This document shows, piece after piece, positions 1 through 8,052 of a DNA stretch of 41,442 nt (within the stretch, counting starts at the first letter, position 1; each line of letters begins with the position of its first letter). Below the pieces are notes generated by a model that made no database searches, was not told the origin of the DNA, and worked only from the letters and a program-made list of their open reading frames with translations. The DNA comes from Candidatus Latescibacterota bacterium (GTDB lineage: Bacteria; Latescibacterota; UBA2968; UBA8231): positions 1-41,442 of the forward strand of contig JAJDTN010000098.1 in assembly GCA_022827165.1 (NCBI GenBank). Reading direction: 5' to 3'. The translations under genes and the position numbers were made by a program.

Positions 1-2
1 GG

Positions 3-1415
3 CATTCCGCCGAGGTGCTCCAGGAACTGCGAGACGGTGTCGCATTCCTGCCGACCGACTCACTTCTCGAGAGAGCCCTGGCCCTCACGGGATTCGTGGC
101 CGCGTGGGCGCCTTTGAAGGGAGGCGATCAGGCCCTGGCCAACATCCGCAAGTTCGTGGACCTCGCCCGCCAGCTGGCCGGCACCTCCCTCGACGAGTTC
201 GTGGCCTACGTCCGGCGCCGGCGGGACGAGCTGCAGGCCCGGGAAGGCCAGGCCGTCCTCGACCAGTCCGAGGCCGTGCGGCTGCTGACCGTGCACGGAG
301 CCAAGGGCCTGCAGTTCCCCATCGTCTTCGTGCCGGAGGCGCACCTGCCATCGCGTGTGACCTACGAGGCGGTCCGGTGGCGCACCGAGGAAGGGATCTC
401 GCTGACCCTCGAGAAGGAGATCGGGTCGGACGAGACGAGCCGCAGACGCCCGGGGTTCTACTCCTATCTGCTGAGTCGAGACGAGGCGGAAGAGGCGGCC
501 GAGCACAAACGTCTGTTCTACGTCGCAGCCACCAGGGCGGCCGACGCGCTGTACATCAGCGGCGATGATCCTCCACGGTCTGATGGATGGCTCGCAGCCG
601 CCCACAGTGCCCTCGGCGCGGAAGCGGGAGGAGTGGAGATCCGCCCACCCATTCCCGTGGACCTCGATGCCATCGCTCGCAAGGCGGCGCCAGGGGCGGT
701 CCTGATCCCTCCGGAGGACGAGGAAGAGGACTTCGTGGCCCCGCTGGTGGCCCGCCCGCCGGTGATCCCCCTGCGCTCCAGCACACCCGTGACCTCCCTG
801 AGATTGGAAGAGCCTTCCCGCGGCGATTTCCACCACGGCGACGGTCTCGGCCTTGTCCGCGGCAGCCTTGCCCACAATGCCATCGAGGAGTGGTTCAGGA
901 CCGGACAGCGGCCCCGCCTGGACGAACTGATCCACAGGGTGGACAGTGGTCTGGGCGAGCAGGCCGTGCGCCGGGTTGTCGCAGACGTCGACGGTATGCT
1001 GGACATCTTCGACAGCAGCCCGCTGGCGGTCACCCTGCGCGACGGGGGCACTCGCGCCTACTTCGAGCTGCCCTTTTCGTGGGACTGGGATGGCGTGCCG
1101 GTGCACGGCACCATCGACGTGGCCTATGAGACCGGCGGCACCTGGCATGTCCTCGACTTCAAGACCGACGATCTGCGGGGCCGCTCGCTGGCCGATGCTT
1201 CGCAAGCCTATCTGCCTCAGCTCGCCCTCTACGCCTCCGCCCTGGAGCGGGCCGGCGGCGGATCCCCGGTCCCGGGGCTGATGTTCCTGCGAACCGGCGA
1301 TGTGTACCTCCCGCCGCCGGCGGATCTGGCGGCGGCGCTGGCAGCCGTTCGCGACAGCATCGATCACGGGGGCCTGCTCGATACCCAGGGACACGATCGC
1401 GATCATGGCACTTGA
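3..1415 (+). CDS. addA: AddA/RecB-type helicase-nuclease, C-terminal part (5' partial)
   Basis: This is the 3' part of an ATP-dependent double-strand-break-processing helicase/nuclease; the reading frame is open to the left edge, so the true start lies outside the window. The UvrD-superfamily motif V-like block (TVHGAKGLQFPIVFVPE) and motif VI (RLFYVAATRA) lie about 90-190 residues in. They are followed by a linker rich in acidic residues. A C-terminal PD-(D/E)XK nuclease follows: RGSLAHNAIEEWF, then GTIDVAYE and VLDFKTDDL, which supply the D...D-x-K core, then QAYLPQLALYASAL. AddA proteins unwind and degrade DNA ends together with AddB to load RecA. AddB would be expected upstream but is not visible. 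The gene overlaps the next one by 11 bases. A RecB-like paralogue is possible, but the fused nuclease and the motif spacing favour AddA. Confidence 0.9.
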   Translation, partial: HSAEVLQELRDGVAFLPTDSLLERALALTGFVAAWAPLKGGDQALANIRKFVDLARQLAGTSLDEFVAYVRRRRDELQAREGQAVLDQSEAVRLLTVHGAKGLQFPIVFVPEAHLPSRVTYEAVRWRTEEGISLTLEKEIGSDETSRRRPGFYSYLLSRDEAEEAAEHKRLFYVAATRAADALYISGDDPPRSDGWLAAAHSALGAEAGGVEIRPPIPVDLDAIARKAAPGAVLIPPEDEEEDFVAPLVARPPVIPLRSSTPVTSLRLEEPSRGDFHHGDGLGLVRGSLAHNAIEEWFRTGQRPRLDELIHRVDSGLGEQAVRRVVADVDGMLDIFDSSPLAVTLRDGGTRAYFELPFSWDWDGVPVHGTIDVAYETGGTWHVLDFKTDDLRGRSLADASQAYLPQLALYASALERAGGGSPVPGLMFLRTGDVYLPPPADLAAALAAVRDSIDHGGLLDTQGHDRDHGT

Positions 1416-2262
1416 ACCGATGCTGTACGAAATGCACATGCACACCCCGCTCTGCAAACACGCACGCGGCGAACCGGAAGAGTATGCCGAAGTGGCCCTG
1501 CGTCGGGGTCTGAAGGGGATCGTGGTCACCGACCACAACCCCACGAACGACGGCTGGTCGCCGGAGACGCGGATGGGCGTGGACGAACTGGACGACTACG
1601 TGGCCATGGTCGAGCGCGCCCGCAAAGCCTGGGCCGGCCAGGTCGATGTCCGCCTTGGCATGGAGAGCGATTACGTGCCCGGCATGGAGCCCTGGCTGGA
1701 GAAGCTGCACGGCATGGCCGCATTCCACCACGTGCTCGGTTCGGTCCATCCCCACCTTCCTCAATACCTCCACCGCTTCTACCAGGGGGATGTGGACGCC
1801 TATATCGGCACCTATTTCGAGCATCTGGCCCGGGCCGCTGAGACCGGCCTGTTCGACACCATCGCCCATCCCGACCTGGTCAAGAATTTCGCCCCGTCGG
1901 ACTGGCGCCCGGAGCGAGCCATGGACCATATCCTCCCCTGTCTCGACCGCATCGCCGCCACCGGTGTGGCCATGGAGCTGAACACCTCGGGCCGCAACAA
2001 GGCTTATGCCGAGATGCACCCGGGACCGGCCATGTTGGCGGAGATGGCGGGGCTCCGCATTCCGGTGGTCATCGGCGCGGACGCCCACGACCCCCACCGG
2101 GTCGGCGACGGTCACATCGACGCCCTCGGCCTGCTCCAGGAGGCCGGATACAGCCATGTCAGCATGTTTCTCCACCGACGGCGCCAGGACCTGCCCATCG
2201 ACCGGGTGCAAGCCAGTCTGAAGGCGGCCGAGCAGACCGCGGCGGAGGGACGCCCCCCATGA
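1405..2262 (+). CDS. HisJ-like PHP-family histidinol-phosphatase
   Basis: Encodes a 285-residue metal-dependent phosphatase of the PHP family, closest by motif to HisJ histidinol-phosphate phosphatases. Metal-ligand blocks appear in family order: MHMHTPLCKHA near the N-terminus, VVTDHNP, GMESDYVPG, HHVLGSVHPH, IAHPDLVKNF, ELNTSGRNK and IGADAHDPHRVG. HisJ removes phosphate from L-histidinol-phosphate, the penultimate step of histidine synthesis; the substrate is assigned here only by resemblance. The start is the ATG inside the end of the addA-like gene, with CAGGGA about 10 bases ahead; a second in-frame ATG at 1420 has no such site. No other his genes are nearby, so a general phosphoesterase role remains possible. 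Confidence 0.85.
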   Translation: MALEPMLYEMHMHTPLCKHARGEPEEYAEVALRRGLKGIVVTDHNPTNDGWSPETRMGVDELDDYVAMVERARKAWAGQVDVRLGMESDYVPGMEPWLEKLHGMAAFHHVLGSVHPHLPQYLHRFYQGDVDAYIGTYFEHLARAAETGLFDTIAHPDLVKNFAPSDWRPERAMDHILPCLDRIAATGVAMELNTSGRNKAYAEMHPGPAMLAEMAGLRIPVVIGADAHDPHRVGDGHIDALGLLQEAGYSHVSMFLHRRRQDLPIDRVQASLKAAEQTAAEGRPP

Positions 2263-2328
2263 CCCGGTTCGTCTGAGGTGGAGGGGCCGCGTTAGGATCT
2301 GTGCAGGGCAGGGAGTATCGTTCCCCCC

Positions 2329-3090
2329 ATGCGAGCACTGATCCTGGGAGCGGGACGGGGCCGCCGCCTCAAGGCCCTCACCGACGAGCAGCCGAAGCCG
2401 TATGCCCCCATCGGCGGCCGGCGGATCCTCGACTGGCTGCTGCAGGCCCTGGGCGAGGCCGGCGTCAGCGACTGCGTCTTCATCGGCGGCTACCGCATCG
2501 ACCAGGTCCGCGGCGACTACCCGCACCTGACCTTCCGCCACAATCCCGACTGGGAGAGCACCAACATCCTCGCCTCCCTCATGTGCGCCGAGGACCACAT
2601 GGACGGCGGCTTCCTCGTCACCTACGCCGACATCCTCTACCGGGCCGCGGTGGTGCGCCGCGCCATCGACCATCCCGGCGATGCCGTGCTCTGCGTCGAC
2701 ACCCGCTGGCGCGAGCGCTACGCCGACCGCAGCCAGCACCCCGAGGACGACGCCGAGAAGGTCATCGCCGAGGGCGACCGGGTGCTGAAGATCAGCCGCG
2801 GGCTGCCCTCATCCGAGGCCTGCGGCGAGTACATCGGCGTGGCCCGGTTCTCCGCCGCCGGCGCCGCCGCCCTGCGACGCCACTACCACCGGGTGCAGGC
2901 GCGCTTCAACGGGCAGGTCTGGAAGGACGGATCCACCTTCCGCCAGGCCTATCTGATTCATCTCTACCAGCACATGCTCGAACAGGGAGAGAGGTTCCAC
3001 ATGGTGACCACCGGAGGCGAGTACGCCGAAGTCGATACCGAGGAGGACTACGCCCTGGCCAACCAGAGCTGGCCGCGGAGGTACGGCTGA
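2329..3090 (+). CDS. Nucleotidyltransferase (LicC/PntC-like NTP transferase)
   Basis: A 253-residue single-domain sugar/alcohol-phosphate nucleotidyltransferase. The N-terminal signature LGAGRGRRLKALT...QPKP binds the NTP. STNILASLMCAE, then TYADILY (the metal-binding Asp loop) and GEYIGVARFS follow the pattern of LicC phosphocholine cytidylyltransferases. They also resemble the nucleotidyltransferases that accompany PEP mutase in phosphonate tailoring (PntC type). Such enzymes make CDP-linked choline, aminoethylphosphonate or similar head groups for surface polymers. The exact alcohol-phosphate cannot be read from the sequence. The ATG lies 66 bases after the previous stop, with GGGAG about 13 bases upstream. 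The stop overlaps the start of the next gene by one base (TGATG), so the two are translationally coupled. Confidence 0.8.
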   Translation: MRALILGAGRGRRLKALTDEQPKPYAPIGGRRILDWLLQALGEAGVSDCVFIGGYRIDQVRGDYPHLTFRHNPDWESTNILASLMCAEDHMDGGFLVTYADILYRAAVVRRAIDHPGDAVLCVDTRWRERYADRSQHPEDDAEKVIAEGDRVLKISRGLPSSEACGEYIGVARFSAAGAAALRRHYHRVQARFNGQVWKDGSTFRQAYLIHLYQHMLEQGERFHMVTTGGEYAEVDTEEDYALANQSWPRRYG

Positions 3091-4178
3091 TGCCGTCCCT
3101 CGTAGAGCGCTGCGGCACCCTCTTTCCCACGTCTGTGGTCGGTTCCCTGCCCAGGCCGGGATACGTGCGCGAGATCGTCGTCGACGGCCGCCGGGACAAG
3201 GGCTGGCAGCGCCGCCTCGACGCCGGCGTGGCCTACGCCGTCTCGGTGCAGGAGGCGGCCGGCCTCGACGTGATCTCCGACGGCGAGTGGCGGCGGGCCT
3301 CCTACATCGGCATCATCGCCGAGCTGGCGGACGGCTTCGAGGTGAGCCAGACCGAGGACGGACGTCCGTGGACCGTGGTCACCGGAGCCGTGGCCGTCCG
3401 CGACCAGGGGGTGATAGCCGCCGAGGTCAAGCACCTGCGCTCGCTGACCGACCGCCTGATCAAGGTCGCCCTGCCGTCGCCCGCCCTGCTCGCCGAGCGC
3501 ATGTGGGACGAGGACCTCTCGAGCGATGCCTACGCCACACCCCGTTCCTTCGCCGAGGCCGTGGCCCCGATCCTGCAGCGCGAGGCCGAACTTGTGGTCG
3601 AGGCCGGGGCCGACATCGTGCAGGTCGACGACCCCCACCTGTGCCTGCTCGTCGATCCCGAGGTCCGCGCCCACTACGACGACGACGACTGGGGCGCCGA
3701 CGAGGAGGCCGCCTTCTCCGTGGACATGGACAACGAGGTCCTCGTGGGCATCGCCGGCGAGGCCGTGCGCGCCGTGCACCTCTGCCGGCGCGCCGGCGCC
3801 CGAGTCCGCGGCGAGGCCTACCACAGCGGCGACTACGCCGCCATCGTCCCCGCCCTGGAGCAGCTCGACACCGACCACCTGACCCTGGAGTTCACCAACC
3901 CCGGCGCCGGCGCCGTGGAGGTCCTGGAGCAGTTGCCCGACCACCTGGAGATCGGCCTCGGCTGCGTCAGCGTCCACCCCGGCGAGATCGACGACGCCGA
4001 CCAGATCGTCGACCGCGTCGAGCAGGCCGTAGAGGTGATCGGCGCCGAGCGCATCGTCCTCAACCCCGACTGCGGCTTCGCCCCGGGGTCCGCGGCGCGG
4101 GTGGATCTGGACGAGGTGTATCGGAAGTTGCAGTACCAGGCGGAGGCGGCGCAGCGGTTGAGGGGGATCTACGGGTAG
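3090..4178 (+). CDS. MetE-like protein (cobalamin-independent methionine synthase C-terminal family)
   Basis: A 362-residue protein with the fold of the C-terminal catalytic half of cobalamin-independent methionine synthase, with no N-terminal MetE half. Characteristic blocks are SVVGSLPRPGYVREI at the N-terminus, DVISDGEWRRASYIG, VEAGADIVQVDDPHL, LEFTNPGAG and IVLNPDCGFAPGS. In MetE the zinc is held by an H-x-C pair, a Glu and a late Cys. Here the Glu and the late Cys (PDCGF) can be seen, but the H-x-C position reads YHSGDY, so one thiolate appears to be missing. Methyl transfer to homocysteine is therefore uncertain; alkyl transfer or lyase chemistry on another thiol or phosphonate is possible. 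The start is set by the one-base overlap with the upstream nucleotidyltransferase. Confidence 0.8.
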   Translation: MPSLVERCGTLFPTSVVGSLPRPGYVREIVVDGRRDKGWQRRLDAGVAYAVSVQEAAGLDVISDGEWRRASYIGIIAELADGFEVSQTEDGRPWTVVTGAVAVRDQGVIAAEVKHLRSLTDRLIKVALPSPALLAERMWDEDLSSDAYATPRSFAEAVAPILQREAELVVEAGADIVQVDDPHLCLLVDPEVRAHYDDDDWGADEEAAFSVDMDNEVLVGIAGEAVRAVHLCRRAGARVRGEAYHSGDYAAIVPALEQLDTDHLTLEFTNPGAGAVEVLEQLPDHLEIGLGCVSVHPGEIDDADQIVDRVEQAVEVIGAERIVLNPDCGFAPGSAARVDLDEVYRKLQYQAEAAQRLRGIYG

Positions 4179-4336
4179 GGACTTAGCAGGTAGTGTACGT
4201 CTACTCCCGTTGGACGGAACGAAGGACTGTGGTGCAAGCGCCGGTGGGCCCTGGAGGCGGAGTTATGAACACACGGAACAGAACGATTCGCTTGACGCCT
4301 CAGCTGATGCCCACTCCTCGTCGGCAATAGTGGCAG

Positions 4337-5275
4337 ATGTCCATCCCTGGCCATCACTCTCTCATGCTTCCAGCCCTCAAGGCACTTGCCGATGGCAAGG
4401 AAGCGTCCCTATCGGAAGTACGTGCGCGCATCGCCGACGACGAAGGCCTAACATCAGAGGATGTTGCGGAGAGGGTTCCAAGTGGCTCGTTTGTGTTTGC
4501 GAGCCGAGTGAGTTGGGCCTTACTCGGCATTGAGCGAGCCGGTCTCGTGGAGCGGGTTCGCCGCGCTGTCTACAGGCTGACCGTGCAAGGAGAACAACTC
4601 CTGTCACGTAGTCCTGCGCGAATTGACGAGGATGTTCTTCGTAGCTATCCGGCGTTCGTCGAATGGAAGGAACGAGTAGGTGCACGCTCAATGCAAAGCG
4701 ACAGGCCCCAACAAGGTGATGGCACCTCGGAAACGCCTGAGGAACAGTTGGACAGAGTCGCCCGCGAACTGCGCGAGATTCTGGAGGCCGAAATACTCGA
4801 CCGAGTTCGCAGTGCGGCACCCGCGTTTCTGGAGCAGGTCGTCGTCGAGCTGCTGATCAAGATGAACTATGGAGGCGGGAATGCCGAGATGGGTCGTGTA
4901 ACCGGACGTTCCGGGGATGGCGGAATCGACGGCACGATCAGGGAAGACCCCCTTGGCTTGGACGAGGTCTATCTACAAGCGAAGAAGTACGCGGAGGGTA
5001 GTAGTGTGGGCGAGGGCGATCTGCGCAATTTCGCTGGTGCGATAGATGCGGCGGGCACGACCAAGGGTGTGTTCGTCACCACCGCCGCATTCACAAGAGC
5101 TGCAAGGGAATACGTGGCGCGGAGTCCGAAGCGCATCGTCCTCATCGATGGAGAAGAACTAGCGCGCCTCATGGTCCAGCATGATATCGGGGTGCGCACC
5201 CGGGTCCGCCACGAGATCAAGCGCATCGACGAGGACTACTTTGAGGAGAACTATTCTGCTGAGGCGGGGCAGTAA
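4337..5275 (+). CDS. mrr: Mrr-family restriction endonuclease (type IV)
   Basis: A 312-residue Mrr-like enzyme. Residues about 5-95 form a winged-helix Mrr_N domain ending LTVQGEQLL. A charged linker follows, then the PD-(D/E)XK Mrr_cat domain from about residue 160. Its catalytic landmarks are FLEQVVVELL, GRSGDGGIDGTI (the active Asp), YLQAKKY (the Q-x-K core) and GVFVTTAAFTRAAREY. Mrr proteins cut DNA carrying methylated bases. The gene uses many A/T-ending codons and is visibly less G+C-rich than the genes before it, which suggests recent acquisition together with the adjoining higBA pair. No strong ribosome-binding site precedes the ATG. No modification methyltransferase is nearby, consistent with a solitary type IV enzyme. 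Confidence 0.88.
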   Translation: MSIPGHHSLMLPALKALADGKEASLSEVRARIADDEGLTSEDVAERVPSGSFVFASRVSWALLGIERAGLVERVRRAVYRLTVQGEQLLSRSPARIDEDVLRSYPAFVEWKERVGARSMQSDRPQQGDGTSETPEEQLDRVARELREILEAEILDRVRSAAPAFLEQVVVELLIKMNYGGGNAEMGRVTGRSGDGGIDGTIREDPLGLDEVYLQAKKYAEGSSVGEGDLRNFAGAIDAAGTTKGVFVTTAAFTRAAREYVARSPKRIVLIDGEELARLMVQHDIGVRTRVRHEIKRIDEDYFEENYSAEAGQ

Positions 5276-5485
5276 TCGGGTGTCCGCTTAGTGGGTATTG
5301 CCCCTTGCCGTTCAGCTTCACAACATCGACAGGTATTCCCCACTGAGGGAGAATTCGGGATTCGTCCCCTGCGGCAGGCGCCACAGCCGCACCATTCCGA
5401 AATCCAGGAGCATTGCCGCTAGGCGCCGTGGCGCCGGCCAGGCATGAAGGCGCGTGCTATCTCGCCATATGAGCACTCCACCGTA

Positions 5486-5776
5486 TCAGGCCGCTGGTGA
5501 CAGCCGCTCGACCTTGATTTCATCGGCACGTCTCATCGCTTGGGCCAAGTCGTAGGCAACCTGGAGCCGCAGCCACGTCTCGGCGCCGCCCCCGAAGGCC
5601 TTGTCGAGCCGGATGGCCATCTCGGGCGAGATGCCCGCATTACAGTTCACAATGTCTGAGAGCTGCTTGCGGCTGACGCTCAGGCGCTGGGCCGCTTCCG
5701 TGACATTCAGCCCCAAGGGCTCCAGGCAATCGTGCCGCACCGAAAGCCCTGGATGGGGTGGGTTCTTCATCGGCAT
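5486..5776 (-). CDS. higA: HigA-type antitoxin (XRE/HTH)
   Basis: A 96-residue antitoxin of the HigA family: a helix-turn-helix core ([20 protein letters not shown]), then [16 protein letters not shown] and [15 protein letters not shown], the usual HigA ending. HigA binds and neutralises the ribosome-dependent RNase HigB and represses the pair's own promoter. It lies 12 bases downstream of higB in the toxin-first order typical of higBA. A strong AGGAGG ends 8 bases before its ATG, whereas higB has none. That difference is expected if the antitoxin must be made in excess. The 210 bases between this gene's end and mrr contain no further gene that I can recognise. Confidence 0.92.
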   Translation of the reverse strand: MPMKNPPHPGLSVRHDCLEPLGLNVTEAAQRLSVSRKQLSDIVNCNAGISPEMAIRLDKAFGGGAETWLRLQVAYDLAQAMRRADEIKVERLSPAA

Positions 5777-5788
5777 CGCTCACTCCTC

Positions 5789-6067
5789 CTAGTGGTAGTC
5801 GGTCAAGTCCACGTCGCTGGCGTGCCCACCTTCAAACCGAAAGATGACACGCCAATTGCCCGACACCGTAACCGACCAGAAACCTGCGAGGTCGCCCTTG
5901 AGGGGGTGCAACCGGAAACCAGGCAGGTCCATGTTGCCGACCTCCGACGCCTCTTCAAGGCGCGCGAGTATGCGTTCGATCTTGTCCGTATGGTCCGGTT
6001 GTACCCTCCGCCGGTCTCCCTTGTGGAACAGGAGCCGGAGACCCTTGTGGCGGAAGCTTCGGATCAT
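5789..6067 (-). CDS. higB: HigB-type toxin (RelE/ParE superfamily)
   Basis: A 92-residue RelE-superfamily toxin with the full HigB pattern: MIRSFRHKGLRLLF at the N-terminus, LPGFRLHPLKGD in the middle, then WSVTVSGNWRVIFRFE and the C-terminal DVDLTDYH. HigB cleaves mRNA on the ribosome. The start is taken at ATG 6067, because family members begin M-I-x-S-F; a GTG seven codons upstream (6088) is in frame but less likely. There is no ribosome-binding site. Instead, a promoter -10 box ends exactly six bases before this ATG, so the message is probably leaderless. The promoter's -35 box lies on the stop codon of the preceding membrane-protein gene. Confidence 0.92.
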   Translation of the reverse strand: MIRSFRHKGLRLLFHKGDRRRVQPDHTDKIERILARLEEASEVGNMDLPGFRLHPLKGDLAGFWSVTVSGNWRVIFRFEGGHASDVDLTDYH

Positions 6068-6073
6068 ATGTGA

Positions 6074-6101
6074 AGTGTAACCACTCACCTACCATTGTCA
6101 A
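6074..6101 (-). promoter_or_regulatory. higBA promoter (sigma70-type, leaderless start)
   Basis: Read on the minus strand, TTGACA at 6101-6096, a 16-base spacer and TACACT at 6079-6074 form a near-consensus promoter. The predicted transcription start falls on or beside the higB ATG, so no 5' leader would exist. HigA would be expected to bind here. Confidence 0.7.
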
Positions 6102-7399
6102 GGGCCGGCCCCCTCGGGCAACCGCCGCACCCACACCTTCACCTGGGCCTGCGTCGGCACCCTGCCCTGCGAGCCCTCCGCTCGCAGCCTCTCCCACAAC
6201 TCCTCGGCCCTCCAGCCGCGCAGGCTCTCCAGGGAGGTGAACCCCGCCGCCGCCAGGCGGTTGCCGTACTCCGTCCCGATCCCCTGATGCAGGTACAGCG
6301 CCACCACCCGCCGCAGATCCGCTGCGCTGGAATCATCCAGCATCGCCTCGACCGCGGCCCAGCGGCGTTCGCTTCTCCAGCCCGTCAGCTGCGTCAGGTG
6401 TGACACGCCGGCCGCCTTCAGGGCCTGCCGCTGCTCCGGACCAATGGCCGCGGCGTCGGCCACCCTCGGCGTTCGCGAGGTGACGACCACGCGGTCGACG
6501 GCGAGATAACCGGTCACCGAGACGACCACGGCCACGGCGATGGCAGCCGCCCGCGCCAGCCTCCCCGCAACGGGCCCCTGCTGAGAGAAACAGCCGAAGG
6601 GGGGCGCCAGCCGGTGCCAGACCAGCAGCCGGTACACGGTGGCGCACCCCAGGGCGAAGGGCGGGAAGCCGAGAAATCCCAACAAGGGCATCTCGAAGAG
6701 CTTGAGCTCGTCGAAGAAGGGGACGGTGTAGATCCACTTCGCCCGGGCCCAGTAGTTGAAGAACTCCCAGAACCCTCCGGCGATGGCCCCGGCCAGCAGC
6801 ATGCGCAGGGTGGGTCCGTACTCGCCGCGCTCCCACTGCCGCAGCCAGCCGTCCACGCCGCGGCGGTAGACCACCGGCGCCAGGATCAGGGGCGCGACAC
6901 CCCAGATCAGCGGGTAGAACCGCGTGGGGTCGAGCAGGCACAGCGCCAGGCTGACGGCGCCTGCCGCCTGCAGCGCGAGCAGGGACCGCGGACCGAAGCG
7001 CAGGGGACGGAGGCCCAGGGCCGCGGCGACGCCTCGTGCGCCGAGCCAGTGATCGATCCAGAACACGCCCGGCAGCACCGTGCCGAAGGCCAGGACCGTT
7101 CCCGCCAGGCGCGCGGCGTCCACATCGGTGACCATCACGTAGTGCCAGTTCCGCAGGCGCAGGTTGGCCAACTCGAAGGCGAACCAGAGCACGGCGGACC
7201 ACGCCATGAGCAGGGCGAAGGAGCCAGCCCCGAGGCGTGCGATGAGGGAGCGGCCCTCGACCCGGGCGATGAGCTGGTCGAAGGTGTAGAGGAGGCCGGC
7301 CCAAGCGAAGAGGAAGAAGAAGGTGGCCACCGGCTCCACGCCGAGAGCGGCGAGGCCGTAGAAGCCGGCCATCCAGGCCACGCCGAGGGTCACCGCCAC
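6098..7399 (-). CDS. Multi-pass membrane protein with C-terminal DUF4332-like helix-hairpin-helix domain
   Basis: A 433-residue protein with a strongly hydrophobic N-terminal two-thirds, estimated at seven to nine membrane segments. Examples are ATFFFLFAWAGLLYTF, LGAGSFALLMAWSAVLWFAF and AAAIAVAVVVSVTGYLAV. A soluble C-terminal region from about residue 320 has two helix-hairpin-helix-like repeats. The clearer one, HQGIGTEYGNRLAAAGFTSL, resembles DUF4332, where such modules are thought to bind nucleic acid or mediate contacts. The function is unknown. The start is GTG with GAGG seven bases ahead. Composition is the high G+C of the host genome, unlike the flanking toxin-antitoxin loci. Its stop codon is shared with the -35 box of the higBA promoter. 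Confidence 0.75.
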   Translation of the reverse strand: MAVTLGVAWMAGFYGLAALGVEPVATFFFLFAWAGLLYTFDQLIARVEGRSLIARLGAGSFALLMAWSAVLWFAFELANLRLRNWHYVMVTDVDAARLAGTVLAFGTVLPGVFWIDHWLGARGVAAALGLRPLRFGPRSLLALQAAGAVSLALCLLDPTRFYPLIWGVAPLILAPVVYRRGVDGWLRQWERGEYGPTLRMLLAGAIAGGFWEFFNYWARAKWIYTVPFFDELKLFEMPLLGFLGFPPFALGCATVYRLLVWHRLAPPFGCFSQQGPVAGRLARAAAIAVAVVVSVTGYLAVDRVVVTSRTPRVADAAAIGPEQRQALKAAGVSHLTQLTGWRSERRWAAVEAMLDDSSAADLRRVVALYLHQGIGTEYGNRLAAAGFTSLESLRGWRAEELWERLRAEGSQGRVPTQAQVKVWVRRLPEGAGP

Positions 7400-7440
7400 T
7401 GGCGCCTCATGCGCTCAGCGCAGCACCTTCTTGCGGCGCG

Positions 7441-7573
7441 TGGCGCGGCACGCTACACCTGAAGGGCGACCGGGCGGGCGATTGGAGTGTGCGTGTGTCC
7501 GGCAAACTGGCGCGTGGTGTTCCGGTTCGAGGACGGCGAGGCCGTGGACGTGGATCTGATCGACTATCACTGA
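7441..7573 (+). pseudogene. Truncated, frameshifted higB toxin remnant
   Basis: Translating from 7441 gives LHLKGDRAGDWSVRVSG, matching the middle of HigB proteins (compare LKGDLAGFWSVTVSG in the intact copy nearby). One extra A in the run at 7504-7506 breaks the frame. Skipping that base restores NWRVVFRFEDGEAVDVD and then LIDYH before TGA at 7571-7573, a perfect HigB ending. The first half of the toxin is absent: the recognisable sequence begins about 40 bases from the divergent membrane-protein start. The antitoxin gene follows 20 bases later, as in a normal higBA operon. The toxin therefore appears dead while its antitoxin survives. Confidence 0.85.
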
Positions 7574-7593
7574 CTGGGAAGGAGCCCCCACTG

Positions 7594-7905
7594 ATGAGCA
7601 AGGACGATAGCCGACGCGCGCAGCCCATGCTGAACCCGCCGCATCTGGGCGAACTGATCCGTGAGAGCATGGAAGAGACCGGATGGAACGTCACGGATAC
7701 GGCCGTCCACCTCGGTTGCGACCGCGGGACCCTGTCGCGCGTGCTGAACGGAAAGGCGGGGGTCTCTGCGAACATGGCGCTGGCGCTGGAAGGGATCGGT
7801 TGGGGCACCGCCGAGCACTGGATGCGGATGCAGGCGAGCTACGAACTCGCGCAGGCCCGGCGGAACCAGGCGGCGACTGCGCGGACGGTGGAAGAGATTG
7901 CATGA
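7594..7905 (+). CDS. higA: HigA-type antitoxin, orphaned
   Basis: A 103-residue XRE/HigA antitoxin: NPPHLGELIRESMEETG, then the HTH NVTDTAVHLGCDRGTLSRVL, GVSANMALALEGIGWG, and AEHWMRMQASYELAQAR, the HigA-specific ending. The start is ATG 7594, with GGAAGGAG nine bases ahead; an in-frame GTG at 7489 is part of the higB remnant. Its toxin partner immediately upstream is truncated and frameshifted, so this gene may persist as an anti-addiction module or a repressor. It is not a copy of the other HigA in this window; the two differ throughout. The 3' end of the gene carries one arm of a 27-bp direct repeat. Confidence 0.88.
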   Translation: MSKDDSRRAQPMLNPPHLGELIRESMEETGWNVTDTAVHLGCDRGTLSRVLNGKAGVSANMALALEGIGWGTAEHWMRMQASYELAQARRNQAATARTVEEIA

Positions 7906-7920
7906 AGCTTCGCGCGGCGA
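7894..7920 (+). repeat. 27-bp imperfect direct repeat, left copy
   Basis: This copy spans the last codons and stop of the orphan higA. It matches 8770-8796 at 23 of 27 positions, including an exact 13-base core (CTTCGCGCGGCGA). The pair brackets the DUF5678/retropepsin remnant segment. Confidence 0.65.
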
Positions 7921-8052
7921 ATGAATGACCACAGCGCGCGCCCGGTGCTTTACTGCATGCGGCGTCACCAGGAGACCCCTTGCCGACTCTGGCGCCGTGG
8001 CTGTCCCCGAGGCCGGAACGTCCGCCCGCCCTGTGCAAGTCCTTCCGGGGCT

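Noticed and set aside
4210..4533. Frame overlapping the start of mrr
   Set aside because: There is no family resemblance, and the Mrr_N domain in the other frame explains the sequence.
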